A DNA stretch of 64,000 nt from Ovis canadensis (GCF_042477335.2 NC_091262.1:68930001-68994000); one strand, 5' to 3'; counted from the stretch's first letter, positions 24,701 through 33,425 are shown. A program made the numbers and translations. The notes: a model not told the origin generated them from the letters alone.

Positions 24701-26616
24701 GGTAGGTGTGTGGTCATTCCTAGGGCCCAAGAATGCTTCCAACTCCCAACTTCTCTGAGTTTTAATCTCCATCACCCTCAAATTTCTATGACCATACTTT
24801 AATAATAGATATGGTAACTAACATCTATATAAGAGGTCTCAGATTCTATCCAAAGACCCATGGCTCTAGCTCTACCCATAGTCCAGTAACCAACGCCTCA
24901 CAGAGACAGGCAGCACATAGCTGTCTAGAGAATGGAGAACTGGGCTCAGTCACAGAAAGAGGGGCAGGGCAGGAGTGGACGAGGCCAGGTACTCACCCTC
25001 AGGCCGGGCAGGGTCACGGTTGAGCACAGCGTATCGAGGCAGGTCAATACCCTCCTCCTGCAGGATCCGGTACACCTCCCTCCTGTTACCCCCGAATAAA
25101 TTAGCTGGGAGAGGTGGGGGCAGGTGACAAGGGGAGAGGCTAGGGATTTTATTCACACAGGAATTGGGAGACACCGGTGTACAGAACTCAAGAGGGTCTG
25201 GTACAACAATTCGGCATGTCTGTTTGACTCTGCCCCTCCCAGAGTGGGTTCTCTAAAACAGGCGTGATCTCGGGGCCACCCATACCCCCAGTCAACAGAA
25301 AGCTGTACCTATCCTGGATGTAATACTGCATAGCCAGGTCATTGATAAGAAAAGGGTTTCGAAGCTTGGAGTAAGCAACAGCTTTGTCCAGGGGAAAGCC
25401 TGGGATGGAGAGAGGAAATAGAGAGGTGAAAGAAAGAAAGAAAGAAACAGTGAGAAAACAGCAAGAGAAACAGAAACGTGTTAAAGCTATTCATTGCCAC
25501 TGAGCTCCACAACCCGTCCAACCCAGCACTCATCCTCCTGCCCAACCTCGCAAGTCTGGAAAATTCATCAGGAAAAAAGCCAAACAGAAACTACTTGTAG
25601 GGTCCTTCCAGAGACTGATTCTGTCAGAGATCCGAAGAACCTTAGAGCTGTCCTGAGGTTTGAATATGGGCTTTAAACTAACCCCAGCAACTTCTCCAAG
25701 ATGTAGGAAAAGCAAATCCCTTTGCACTGTTCTCTAGCATCGGGAAGAGAGGACGACTTATTTGTCTTATTTGACAGTGAGAGCCTTATTTCCCAGTCCA
25801 GCATTCCCAACACCACTCCTTCCCATTTTTCTTCACAGACACCAACCTTTGGAGTGGAAGGAGATGAGGCAGTGGCAGGATGGCCAGTTTTCCACAGGTT
25901 CATTGAGGATCACGTCTTCTCCCAGGATGATAACAGTCAGGTAGTCAAACCTGCAGAGTCGCTCTAGGATCTGGGTCATTGGCTTGGACTTGGATTTCTT
26001 GGTCATAGCACAGATGCCAACAATGATCTGAGGTTCAGGAGGCTACCAGGAGGAAGTGCCGTCAGGAACTTCTCACCTGAACCACCTTTATCAGGGAACA
26101 GTGCCTCATCATCTCCTTAGGGCAGAGTTTCTTGTCAGGACTTTGGACTTGGGGGTTCAGGCTGTCTCCTAACTCAGGCCTAGACTGGGGTTCCTGCAGG
26201 GACTCCTCCTGCCACAGTGGGATATGTGTACTCAGGCAGAAGAGTCAGAGAAGCAATAATCATGAGCCAACAGGAGGCGGGCACAAGCAGAGGGCCTTTA
26301 AGGAGAGGCAGTCTAACCAGTCTTCACCGCCCTTCCCTTGCATCAAGAGGGCCTGTTTGTGACCGGGAGTCTAAGCCTTTGGGAAGACTGGGAGGAGGTG
26401 TCTCAATCCTATGGAATCTCCACTATGGCGGGGGTCCCAACACCAAGTGACATCATGTCCCCGTCTTACCACTTCATCCTCCTCATCCTCAAGGAGCTCG
26501 CTGTCACTCTCTTCCGGCCTCATGCCGAGTCCACGGGTGCCCAGCCCCTCATCTCCAGCTCCGAGGAAGAAGTGGGCTGTGGCACTCTCGCCCTCACTGG
26601 CCGGCAGTGACCACAT
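3734..26616 (-). CDS. PPIP5K1: Diphosphoinositol pentakisphosphate kinase 1 (PPIP5K1/VIP1), C-terminus beyond left edge
   Basis: Cytosolic bifunctional enzyme that makes inositol pyrophosphates (1-InsP7, InsP8) and carries a histidine-phosphatase-like domain. Coding exons, 5' to 3' on the minus strand: 26616-26470, 26042-25847, 25399-25309, 25082-24997, 24694-24540, 24409-24308, 23846-23685, 23525-23404, 22216-22115, 21897-21811, 21690-21615, 21499-21390, 21303-21221, 20835-20704, 20529-20408, 20127-19945, 18150-18009, 17826-17603, 17296-17169, 16959-16845, 16673-16566, 15945-15829, 15673-15509, 12565-12475, 9621-9496, 8791-8729, 3871-3734. All have AG/GT borders and the phases join without a break, giving 1124 codons. 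The start is [10 protein letters not shown], which matches the human start as I recall it. The last visible exon ends in phase 1 at a good donor, and no continuation is seen in 1-3733, so roughly 300 more residues should lie to the left. Identification rests on near-identical recalled human protein. Confidence 0.97.
3872..8728. other. PPIP5K1 intron of about 4.9 kb
   Basis: No PPIP5K1 exon was found here. The only structured part is the GC-rich block at about 4.88-5.76 kb that holds the unrecognised open frame. The remainder (5.8-8.7 kb) is unique-looking intronic sequence with no repeat or RNA gene that I recognise. Confidence 0.5.
5304..5495 (-). other. Unrecognised exon-like open frame inside a PPIP5K1 intron
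   Basis: The minus strand is open from about 5652 to 5011 in GC-rich DNA within the intron between PPIP5K1 exons 8729 and 3871. A core bounded by an acceptor (CCCCCAG|CC) and a donor (TACG|GTACCC) is 192 bp. It encodes [18 protein letters not shown], then a His/Cys/Arg-rich helix-like stretch ending [14 protein letters not shown]. It would begin and end in phase 1, the same phase as the flanking PPIP5K1 junction, so it could be spliced in without a frameshift. The same frame upstream (5652-5496) reads [20 protein letters not shown] and onward. I do not recognise the protein. It may be a cassette exon, a fragment of a nested gene or chance. Confidence 0.3.
9622..12474. other. PPIP5K1 intron of about 2.9 kb
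   Basis: Intronic. A stretch at about 10200-10350 (gatgaggaaactgagattca and the following tcatacag) looks like an old MIR-type SINE. The rest shows short shadow ORFs on both strands without splice or codon support. Confidence 0.5.
13005..13170 (-). repeat. tRNA-Glu-derived SINE fragment
   Basis: Preceded by a T/A run, it contains catgtgggatctacttctgt and gaccagggattgaactctag and ends cagaagtcccc. This is the reverse complement of the SINE head. It lies in the PPIP5K1 intron 12566-15508. Confidence 0.75.
14865..15020 (+). repeat. MIR-like old SINE fragment
   Basis: The order 'tttactgagcatctatatga', 'attgaggcttggcgaagctg', then 'gaggtcacacagcatct' is the core-SINE (MIR) pattern of ancient mammalian repeats. 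A Bov-tA copy follows directly. Confidence 0.6.
15043..15233 (-). repeat. Bov-tA SINE
   Basis: Reads gaagtcgctcagtcgtgtcc, then the accatggg/aggcaagaatactggagtgg core, then atcgaaccctggtctcctgc to accatctgagcc. This is a full-length reverse-oriented Bov-tA, a ruminant SINE combining a tRNA-Glu head with a BovB-derived tail. It lies in the PPIP5K1 intron 600 bp upstream of nothing coding on its own strand. Confidence 0.92.
19111..19302 (-). repeat. Bov-tA SINE
   Basis: Reverse-oriented copy from gaagtcgctcagttgtgtcc to ttaacctctgagcc. A short ggtga tandem run (about 19094-19112) precedes it. It lies in the PPIP5K1 intron 18151-19944. Confidence 0.92.
19373..19703 (-). repeat. tRNA-Glu-derived CHR-type SINE, long form
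   Basis: Starts with a T-rich tail and ggctgtgctgggtctctgtt, passes through several gagcacgggctc-type units, and ends ccaccaggcttccc. It lies 70 bp from the Bov-tA in the same intron. A MIR-like scrap (about 19795-19885, cagtgcctggcacatcgtta) follows. Confidence 0.85.
20885..21066 (-). repeat. Bov-tA SINE between two PPIP5K1 exons
   Basis: Runs from tgtgcttagtcgctcattgg to gcaggcagattctttac. It sits only 50 bp upstream (in the gene sense) of the exon at 20835, in a 385-bp intron, close to the branch-point region of that exon. Confidence 0.9.
22431..22553 (-). repeat. tRNA-Glu-derived SINE, short form
   Basis: A T-run, then ggttgtaccacacagcttgt, gaccaggtattgaacctggc, ending ccagggaattccc. 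Reverse-oriented short SINE in the PPIP5K1 intron 22217-23403. Confidence 0.8.
22868..23338 (+). mobile_element. Tigger-type non-autonomous DNA transposon
   Basis: The left end (tacaggaagacctcagggac...ttctagaccactgcaatata) and the right end (gttgccacaaaccttcaaaa...acaaggtatc) match the ends of the pogo/Tigger family as I recall them. The interior includes caatagtgttacgtctaaaa. No transposase is present. It ends about 65 bp from the PPIP5K1 exon at 23404-23525. The family is certain in outline; the subfamily is not. Confidence 0.75.
25430..25447. repeat. Short GAAA tandem repeat
   Basis: Four to five copies of gaaa in the intron just upstream (gene sense) of PPIP5K1 exon 25399-25309. Confidence 0.7.
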
Positions 26617-26638
26617 CCCCGCCGGGGCACCCACTCAT
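26594..26638 (-). other. Short upstream ORF overlapping the PPIP5K1 start codon
   Basis: An ATG lies 22 bases upstream of the PPIP5K1 start, in another frame, inside the exon that opens at the acceptor at 26644. It encodes 14 codons ([14 protein letters not shown]) and stops at 26594, inside the PPIP5K1 coding sequence. Both ATGs have G at -3. If the exon boundary is right, ribosomes meet this ATG first, so it could dampen translation. Function is inferred only. Confidence 0.5.
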
Positions 26639-27094
26639 CCCGCCCTGAAATGGAGGGGATCCCCGTTAGCTCAGAACCCAAGTCCCACAGTAGTGGGTGG
26701 GGGTGGGGGGTGGGGGATGAGAAAATAAGAGGGAACTACAAGGGGAAACAGGAAACAAAGCTACAGTGATCAACAGGGAAGGAGGCACGTGGGCTGTGAC
26801 TGGCAATGACTATAAAGACCCCCGAGAGAAAATCAAGGTTTCCCTTTTTCTCCCTGCTCACTCCACCCCCAACCATGAGCCTGGGATGAGAATTACTGGA
26901 CTAACCCTTACCGCACTGGCATGTCCCTGATTCTGCCAGCAGGAAAAATCATTAACTCCAGCAGCAAATGGGAAAGGCAGTTCTTCATGGAGGGCCACTG
27001 CTGATTCCTACCAGAAAAGAAGGCTAGAATGGCATTTCAACTTCGGATTCATTCGAAATCTTCCCAGCCTTCCTCTACCTCCCAACAGCAAAAA

Positions 27095-27595
27095 GCAGAG
27101 ACATCGGTTTGCTGACAAAGATCAGTCAAATCAAAGCTATGGTTTTTCCAGGAGTCATATATGGATGTGAGAGTTGGACCATAAAGAAAGCTGAGCATCA
27201 AACAATTGATGCTTTTGAATTGTGGTGCTGGAGAAGACTCTTGGGAGTCCCTTGGACCGCAAGGAGATCAAAATAGTCAATCCTAAAGGAAATCAACATT
27301 CATTGGAAGGACTGATGCTAAAGCTGAAGCATGCTGAAACTAAGCTCCAATACCTTGGCTACCTGATGCGAAGAGCTGACTCGCTGGAAAAGACCCTGAT
27401 GCTGGGAAAGACTGAGGGCAGGAGGAGAAGTAGGTAACAGAGGATGAGATGGTTGCATGGCATCACCAACTCATTGGATATGAATTTGTGCAATCTCCGG
27501 GAGATAGTGAAGGACAGGGAAGCCTGGCATGCTTCAGTCCAGGGGGGTCACAAAGAGTTGGAAATGACTTAGCAACTGAACAACAACAACAGTTC
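27095..27595 (+). repeat. BovB (RTE LINE) 3' fragment
   Basis: Contains the characteristic run 'gttggaccataaagaaagct gagcatc', then 'gatgcttttgaattgtggtg', then ctgatgctgggaaagactga and ending in cacaaagagttggaaatgac plus an acaac-rich tail. The open frame at 27222-27437 is a remnant of the reverse-transcriptase reading frame's end. BovB is an RTE-type LINE known for horizontal transfer into ruminant ancestors. Confidence 0.88.
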
Positions 27596-27980
27596 AAGAG
27601 CAGAGGAATGAGAGAGCTCAGTTGCTTTTGCTCTTCACCTCTATCTTCTGATTGATTGATTGGGGGCACCATATGTTCTAAGCATTGTATAAGAACATTA
27701 AAATCCCTTTGCCCTGACTCTCCTTCATCTACTTACCTTAAAAGAAAAACACCCAATTCCAGAAAATCTGTTCAAGAAAAAAGGGCTAGTGCTAGCTGGG
27801 AAATTGAGGATACAGGCATCCCTACAACAGGCCCCAACCTATTCTCAAACTCAAATTTCAGTTTTCTCTCTGCTGTCACAGGGTACACAGACACAAGGCT
27901 GGTCTAGGCCAAGGTCCTTCATAACAGAAGTTACAATGAGGAAAAAAAAAACCTACCTAGAGCCATTATCAGTGAGAATA

Positions 27981-28328
27981 TTTTTTTTAAATAATTTTAT
28001 TTATCTGTTTTTGGCTGTGTTGGGTCTTCCTTGCTGAGAGGGCTTTTCTCCAGCTGCGCCAAGTGGGGGCTACTCTCTAGTTGCAGTTCAAGCTTCTCAA
28101 TGCAGAGGCGTTTCTTGTCGTGGAGCATGGGCTCTACGGCGCAAGGGTTTCAGTAGCTGCAGCATGTGGGCTCTGCAGGTGCAGCTCCTGGGCTCTAGAG
28201 CACAAGTTCAGTTGTGACGGGCGGGCTTTGTCGCTCCGTGGCATGCGGGATCTTCCCAGATCAGGGATCAAACCCATGTCTCCTGCATTGGCAGGCAGAT
28301 TCTTTGCCACTGAGCTACCTGGGAAGCT
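27981..28328 (-). repeat. tRNA-Glu-derived CHR-type SINE, long form
   Basis: Starts tttatttatctgtttttggc tgtgttgggtc and ends cactgagctacctgggaag. It carries the repeated gagcatgggctc units of the long form. Located in PPIP5K1 intron 1. Confidence 0.88.
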
Positions 28329-28397
28329 CTGGTAATATCTTAAGAGTTAAAATTGAATTAGAACAACCTGGAAGTTCCACTTTTGTACACATATAGA

Positions 28398-28611
28398 AGT
28401 AGTGGTTCTTAACTAACTGTGATTATACTGTGCAAGAAACAATTGTCAGGAGACACTTTTGGTTATCTCAACTCGGCAGGTGCTATTGGCATCTACTGAG
28501 TAGAGGCCAAGGATGCTGCCAAACATTCTAAAGGGCATAGCATATACCTCCACAACAAAGAATTGTCCAGTCCAAAATGTGAGTGGTGCCAAGGCTGAGA
28601 AACCCCCTGTA
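28398..28611 (+). repeat. MER20 hAT-Charlie DNA transposon relic
   Basis: Begins agtggttcttaac, continues caggagacacttttggttat, gtgctattggcatctactga gtagaggccaaggatgctgc, and ends caaggctgagaaaccccctg. The order and words match MER20, an old non-autonomous hAT element. Located in PPIP5K1 intron 1. Confidence 0.8.
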
Positions 28612-28777
28612 GAGAAATTTTCCCACGTAAGAAGACATGTGCAAGAATATTCATGACCTACTGTTGGTAAGGGTAAAATCTAAGAACAATTCAGATGTCA
28701 CAAGTTAAAGAATGATAAATATAATGTAGTATATACAAATGGTTGACTAATAGCAATTATCAAAAATGAATCAGGGG

Positions 28778-29104
28778 CAGGGTTCTCTGGTGGTCTAGTG
28801 GTTAAGAATCCATCTGCCAAAGCAGGAGACTTGGGTTCAATCCCTAATCCAGGAAGATCCCACGTGACTCAGAGCAGCTGAGCCTGTGGGCCACAACTAT
28901 TGAGCCCATGCTCTAGAGTATGGGAACCGCAACTACCGAGCCCATGGGCCACAACTGCGAAAGCCCGTGTGCCGTAGAACCCGTGCTTTGCAACAAGAGA
29001 AGCCATCATACTGCAACCAGAGACAAGCTCCCACTCTCCACAACTAGAGAAAAGAAAAGAAAAACCAGCAAAGAAAAACCCAGCCCTGCCTCCCCACAAA
29101 AAAA
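28778..29104 (+). repeat. tRNA-Glu-derived CHR-type SINE
   Basis: Sense copy beginning gttctctggtggtctagtgg ttaagaatcc, with repeated 'gagcccatg' units and a purine/A-rich tail. Inserted into the L1 3' end. Confidence 0.85.
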
Positions 29105-29147
29105 GAGAAAATTGGGGGATAAACTAGGAACTTTAAGATTAAGATAT

Positions 29148-29428
29148 ACACACTGCTGCTGCTTCCCTGCTAAGTCACTTCAGTTGTGTCTGACTCTGTG
29201 CGACCCTATAGAAGGCAGCCCACCAGGCTCCGCCGTCCCTGGGATTCTCCAGGCAAGAACACTGGAGTGGGTTGCCATTTCCTTCTCCAATGCATGAAAG
29301 TGAAAAGTGAAGTCGCTCAGTCGTGTCCAACTCCTAGTGACCCCATGGACTGCAGCCTACCAGGCTCCTCTGTCCATGGGATTTTTCCAAACAAGAGTAC
29401 TGGAGTGGGGTGCCATTGCCTTCTCCAT
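29148..29428 (-). repeat. BOV-A2 SINE (Bov-A dimer)
   Basis: Two BovB-derived Bov-A units (29148-29290 and 29300-29428) are joined by 'caatgcatgaaagtgaaaag', the signature linker of BOV-A2. The flanks repeat tacacact, a probable target-site duplication, so it inserted into the L1. Confidence 0.88.
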
Positions 29429-29516
29429 ACACACTACTATAAATTAAATAACTAAACAACAAGGACCAACTGCATAGTACAGGGAACTATACTCAATATC
29501 TTGTAATAACCTATAA

Positions 29517-29672
29517 TGAAGGGACTTTCCTGGTGGGTCAGTGCCTAAGACCCTGTGCTTACAATGCAAGTAGCCCAGGACTGATCCCTGGTCAGGGAAC
29601 TAGATCCCACAACTAAAGATTCCGAGTGCTGCAACTAAGACCTGGTGCAGCCAAAAAACAAACAAATAAAAA
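29517..29672 (+). repeat. tRNA-derived SINE with clear target-site duplication
   Basis: Begins gggactttcctggtgggtca and ends in an A-rich tail. The 11-base word aacctataatg flanks it at 29508-29518 and 29673-29683, splitting the L1 3' end cleanly. Confidence 0.85.
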
Positions 29673-30987
29673 AACCTATAATGGCAAAGAATCTGAAAAA
29701 AGTATATATATGTGTGTGTATGTGTGTATATATATATATATCTGGATCATTTTGCTGTACACCTGAAACACAACATTGTCAATGAACTATCCTTCAATTT
29801 TTTAAAAATGAATCAAAGCTATATAAAACATGAATAGCTTCCAAATTCAAAAGGCAGAAATATACATGAAGGACAATTTTACTTGTACAAATAAAAATGC
29901 TACAAATGTTTATGACTGCATACATAATTAGACACATCTGTTAGCACTAAATCGTGGGAATACAAGTACCTGTTATTCTTTTCTCCCAAAATGAAATTGA
30001 GTCATATCAGCAATTTTCTACATTCTGCAAAAGTTCTCAGAAATACTGACCAATGGATCTAATGAAAGCCACAAACTCCGTAAGTAAACAGAATGACTTA
30101 TAGACTTGTACAGTAGTCTTCAATAACTCCTTTCTGTATTTTTATTTTAAATCCTTACACTTCAAGTGAACTCTGAAGCTTTGATTAGAAAGTCACAGCT
30201 AATCTTTATACAGATCCTGATCTTTCTAGTCTTCACCACCTGCTTTTTTCTGTTGTTCCACCACCAGACAATGCTCTCCTTAGACTTAACATTTCCAGTT
30301 GTGCACCGCTGGTCTTACACATACACACCCCTCCTGATTACAGGCTACTTCTTTGAATTCCGTTCTAGTGACCTGACCCAGTTTCCATGACTTGTGACAT
30401 TCTCAAGGTCCCTGTACAGTTTAAGCAAGCCAAAGTTTGTGGCAGGCTTTATCCTTTCTCTGAAGCACAGCTTTTTCTATGTCTAAGATTCCTAACCCTT
30501 CACACTTCCTGCCACCAAGCCCTTCCTGGTTTGCTACTGAATGCACACTATCACATTCTTGAAATTCTATTTTAACTTTATAACAAGAGATGGTAATAGA
30601 ATAGCAAAGGAAAATGTGTTCACAAATGTGGAGCTGAAGGAACATGAAAGGTCTAAATTCATAGTTAACAAAGCAAAAATAGAACCCTGACAGAAATAGC
30701 TATGAAATAAGCCAGGATTTATTTAGATGTACCTCTGGGAGAAGCTGGGCTTTAACTTGGTGTTCCAACAGCCAGGGCTGGTTTCCCTGCTCTTCTCCCC
30801 CTCCTCTCTCTTTCCTAATACTTTGTTGCAAAAGAAAACTTCAGACTCTGCAGTTGCCTAAAGGGCAAGTCTTACTAGGGCAAAGTGGAAGGAAGCAAGG
30901 GAGGGAGGGAGACAGTAGGTAAGGAGAGGGAGGGGCAGGGGCATAATCTCCTCAGGAACATCTATGTTAAACTGGATCTAGAGATGG

Positions 30988-31055
30988 GATGTGGTTTCCC
31001 TGGAGGCTCAGATGTTGAAGAATCTGCCTGCAACACAGAAGACCCAGGTTTTAAG
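30988..31055 (+). repeat. Bov-tA head fragment
   Basis: The sequence gtttccctggaggctcagat gttgaagaatctgcctgcaac is the start of a sense Bov-tA that stops after about 65 bp. Confidence 0.7.
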
Positions 31056-31076
31056 AGAAGGGATAGAAGGGAGGGT

Positions 31077-31257
31077 GCTGTGCTATGCTTAGTTGCTTCT
31101 AACTCTTTGTGACCCTATGGACTGTAGCCTGCCAGGCTCCTCCATCCGTGGAATTCTCCAGGCAAGAATACTGGAGGGGATACCCTATCCCTTCTCCAGG
31201 GGAATCTTCCTGAGTTGCAGGCAGATTCTTTACCAGCTGAGCTACCAGGGAAGCCCA
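31077..31257 (-). repeat. Bov-tA SINE
   Basis: Reverse copy from gctatgcttagttgcttcta to ctgagctaccagggaagccc. It is followed at once by a second copy at the same target sequence (gaagggagggt). Confidence 0.9.
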
Positions 31258-31268
31258 GAAGGGAGGGT

Positions 31269-31459
31269 AAGTGGTTTAGTCGCTAAGTCATGTCCAATTC
31301 TTTGTGACCCCATGGACTGTAGCCCGCCAGGCTCCTCTGTCCATGGGATTTCCCAGGCAAGAATACTGGAGTGGGTTGCCATTTCCTTCTGCAGGGGATC
31401 TTCCTGACCCAGGAATCAAACCCAGGTCTCCTGAATTGTGAGCAGATTCTTTACCGACT
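31269..31459 (-). repeat. Bov-tA SINE
   Basis: Reverse copy from gtggtttagtcgctaagtca to cagattctttaccgactga, flanked by gaagggagggt at 31258-31268 and gagggagggt at 31460-31469. Confidence 0.9.
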
Positions 31460-31979
31460 GAGGGAGGGTAAACTGTGTTAATTTCTTTCTCCCTTAGAAT
31501 TTAGGGCTGCTTGCCTAGTCCTCTAATTTCTTTAACCACCATGCACTTGCTGTAGGGCCCGGTTAGTGGTGAAAGAGAAAGGTCAGTACAGAGTCCAGGC
31601 AGAAATATTTCCAACACAGTTAAAACTCCTCAGACCATCAACATTGTCTCCTTCAACAGTGGACCCCTTAGTTCCTACTTGATGCAGTGTTTTTTGTTGT
31701 TGTTTGGTTGTTGTTTTTTTTGGATGTAGACTTGAATGATTCATACATACCCTTTTTCTGCCACCGATGAAATGTGTTGATCCCCTTGTTCTCCGTATCA
31801 GCTCCCTCATTTCGCTTTCTTTTCCCTACTTGCTAAAATGACTCTTCCTTGACTCCCTGAACTACCGCGCTCTCCTCCGTCACTGATCAACTGATCCAGT
31901 GAACAATCCGACTAACCCTCTCCCTCACTGTCTCCCCAGCCTTAGGTAGTGGTTCAGACCCCGATGAGTCACCGCTCTT

Positions 31980-32660
31980 GGTAACAAATTTACTTGGAAC
32001 CCTCAGTGCTTTCCACCCCCCACCCCCACAGGCTGTCTGTGGGCCACTCTCCCCACGCGCCCTCCCTCCAGGCTCACCTCTCTCCAAAAACCCCCTTCCT
32101 CCAGCCGACTCTCCGGTTCGACTCCACTCCCACCTCGCCCCATGCGGACCTGCCCACTCTGACCCTCTCCCCTGCAGACGCCCTGGCTCGGCAGGACCCC
32201 TCTTCCTCACGCAGACCTCACGCGCCCATCTCTTCTGTCGCGGACCCCCCTCCTCTGCGCTCTCCTCACTCGGCTCCCTGTCCCGATTACCACCGCCCAT
32301 CCTGACTCCTCTAGCCTTTGCCCGCCCCCGCCTTCCCCGCCTCACTCTCCCTTCGCTGACATTGAGGCCTCTGCGCTGCCTCCCTTCCCAGAGCGGCCCC
32401 CGGCCACTACCAACCAGGGCCCTCAGCACCAACGGAGCCCACTCCACCCAGCCCACCCCCTCAGATACCGCCCCCAGCCCCCAGCCACTCCCCCACCGCC
32501 CCGGGCCCTCACTCACCCGCCTCCCTGCGCTCGCGCAGCCGAACCTGCCGGCAGCGACACCTGACAGCGGCCCAATCAAAGCGCAACTTCTCTTCGGTGC
32601 CACCAATCAGCGGAGGGCGCGCACCGGCTGCGGAGTCAGGCTGCGTTGGCCGGCGCTTCT
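31980..32660 (-). promoter_or_regulatory. PPIP5K1: CpG-rich promoter and 5' non-coding exon of PPIP5K1
   Basis: This stretch is very GC-rich with many CpGs compared with the AT-rich repeats around it. A strong minus-strand donor (GGCGG|GTGAGTG) places the 3' end of a non-coding first exon at 32517. The next exon is the start-codon exon opening at 26644, giving a first intron of about 5.9 kb. The exact transcription start cannot be read; it probably lies between 32530 and 32700. Long open frames on both strands here reflect the low stop frequency of GC-rich DNA. No plus-strand gene is evident, so bidirectional transcription is possible but unsupported. Confidence 0.7.
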
Positions 32661-32917
32661 GCGCGGAGGCGGGTGGCCTCTAGTGGCCCTAGGGAGGAAG
32701 TGCAAGCTGACGTTCTTTCTCCGATTTCTAACTGCGTCGCCACCGTCCATATGCTTGGTCTAGACAGAGACTTTCCAGTGAGACAAAGTGGGGGGGTAGG
32801 GGGAGCGGGGAGAAGCAAGATGCAGAGAAAAAGGCAGTCTGTTGCCATTGCACCTCCTTGAGGACAAAACCATGTCTTCTGTTTGTCTTGTAAAATAAAA
32901 CGGGATATGATAGATGT

Positions 32918-33425
32918 AGTGGTGGTGGTTGTTCACGCCCAGTCGTGTCCAGTTCTTTGTGCCCCCACGGACTGCAGCATGCCAGGTCTCCCTGCCCCTC
33001 ACCATCTCCTGGAGTTTGCCCAAGTTCATGTCCATTGCATCGGTGATGCCCTCCAGCCATCTCATTCTCTGACGCCCTCTTCTCCTTCTGCCTTCAGTTT
33101 TCCCCAACATCAGCGACTTTTTCAGTGAGTTGTCTGTTAGCATCAGATGACCAAACTACTGGAGCTTCAGCTTCAGCATCAGTCCTTCCAGTGAATATTT
33201 AGTGTTGATCTCCCTTAAGATTGACTGGTTTGCTCTCCTTACTGTCCAAGGGACTTTCAGGAGTCCTCCAGCACCACAGTTCAAAGGCATCAATTCTTTG
33301 GTGTTCTGCCTTCTTTATGGTCCAGCTGTCACAATCGTATGTGACCACTGGGAAGACCATAGCCTTAACTATACGGACTTTTGTCAGCAAAGGAATGTCT
33401 CTGATTTTCAACACACTAGGGATCC
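32918..33425 (-). repeat. BovB (RTE LINE) 3' fragment, inverted
   Basis: The reverse complement carries the same words as the copy at 27095-27595 (ctggaccataaagaaggc, gatgcctttgaactgtggtg). On the plus strand it starts 'gttgttcacgcccagtcgtg' and continues with 'tggagtttgcccaagttcat'. It lies just outside the PPIP5K1 promoter. Confidence 0.88.

Larger units (their letters stand above)
22115..26042 (-). other. PPIP5K1: PPIP5K1 exons encoding the ATP-grasp inositol kinase domain
   Basis: Exons 2 to 9 encode about residues 50-387. Visible landmarks are [20 protein letters not shown] at the domain start, the [14 protein letters not shown] segment at about residue 262, and [12 protein letters not shown] at about 331-342. 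The aspartate of CDVNG falls at residue 332, the position of the well-known kinase-dead substitution in human PPIP5K1, so the catalytic metal ligand is kept. This domain phosphorylates the 1-position of InsP6 or 5-InsP7. Exon sizes 196, 91, 86, 155, 102, 162, 122 and 102 bp all join in frame. A Tigger element lies in the intron between the last two of these exons. Confidence 0.93.
28620..29815 (+). repeat. L1 3' end split by three SINE insertions
   Basis: L1 3' sequence appears in pieces: 28620-28777, 29105-29147, 29430-29518 (ccaactgcatagtacaggga) and 29673-29815 (ttttgctgtacacctgaaac then acaacattgtcaatgaacta). The gaps are filled by a CHR-type SINE (28778-29104), a BOV-A2 (29148-29428) and another tRNA-derived SINE (29517-29672). 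A TG/TA microsatellite (29703-29742) lies in the last piece. This is the typical ruminant L1 3' untranslated region, plus orientation. Confidence 0.78.
26645..32516. other. PPIP5K1 intron 1
   Basis: About 5.9 kb between the non-coding first exon and the start-codon exon. It holds, left to right, BovB, a CHR-type SINE, MER20, the SINE-split L1 and three Bov-tA pieces. The interval 29830-30980 has no feature that I recognise. No alternative coding exon was found. Confidence 0.55.

Noticed and set aside
27222-27437. 71-codon plus-strand ORF
   Set aside because: Remnant of the BovB LINE reading frame, not a cellular gene.
31978-32763. Long plus-strand open frame (261 codons) and a 239-codon minus-strand frame over the same GC-rich block
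   Set aside because: Both are Pro/Ser/Arg- or Gly-rich low-complexity frames. They arise from a CpG island with few stops, with no domain and no splice context. The block is better explained as the PPIP5K1 promoter.
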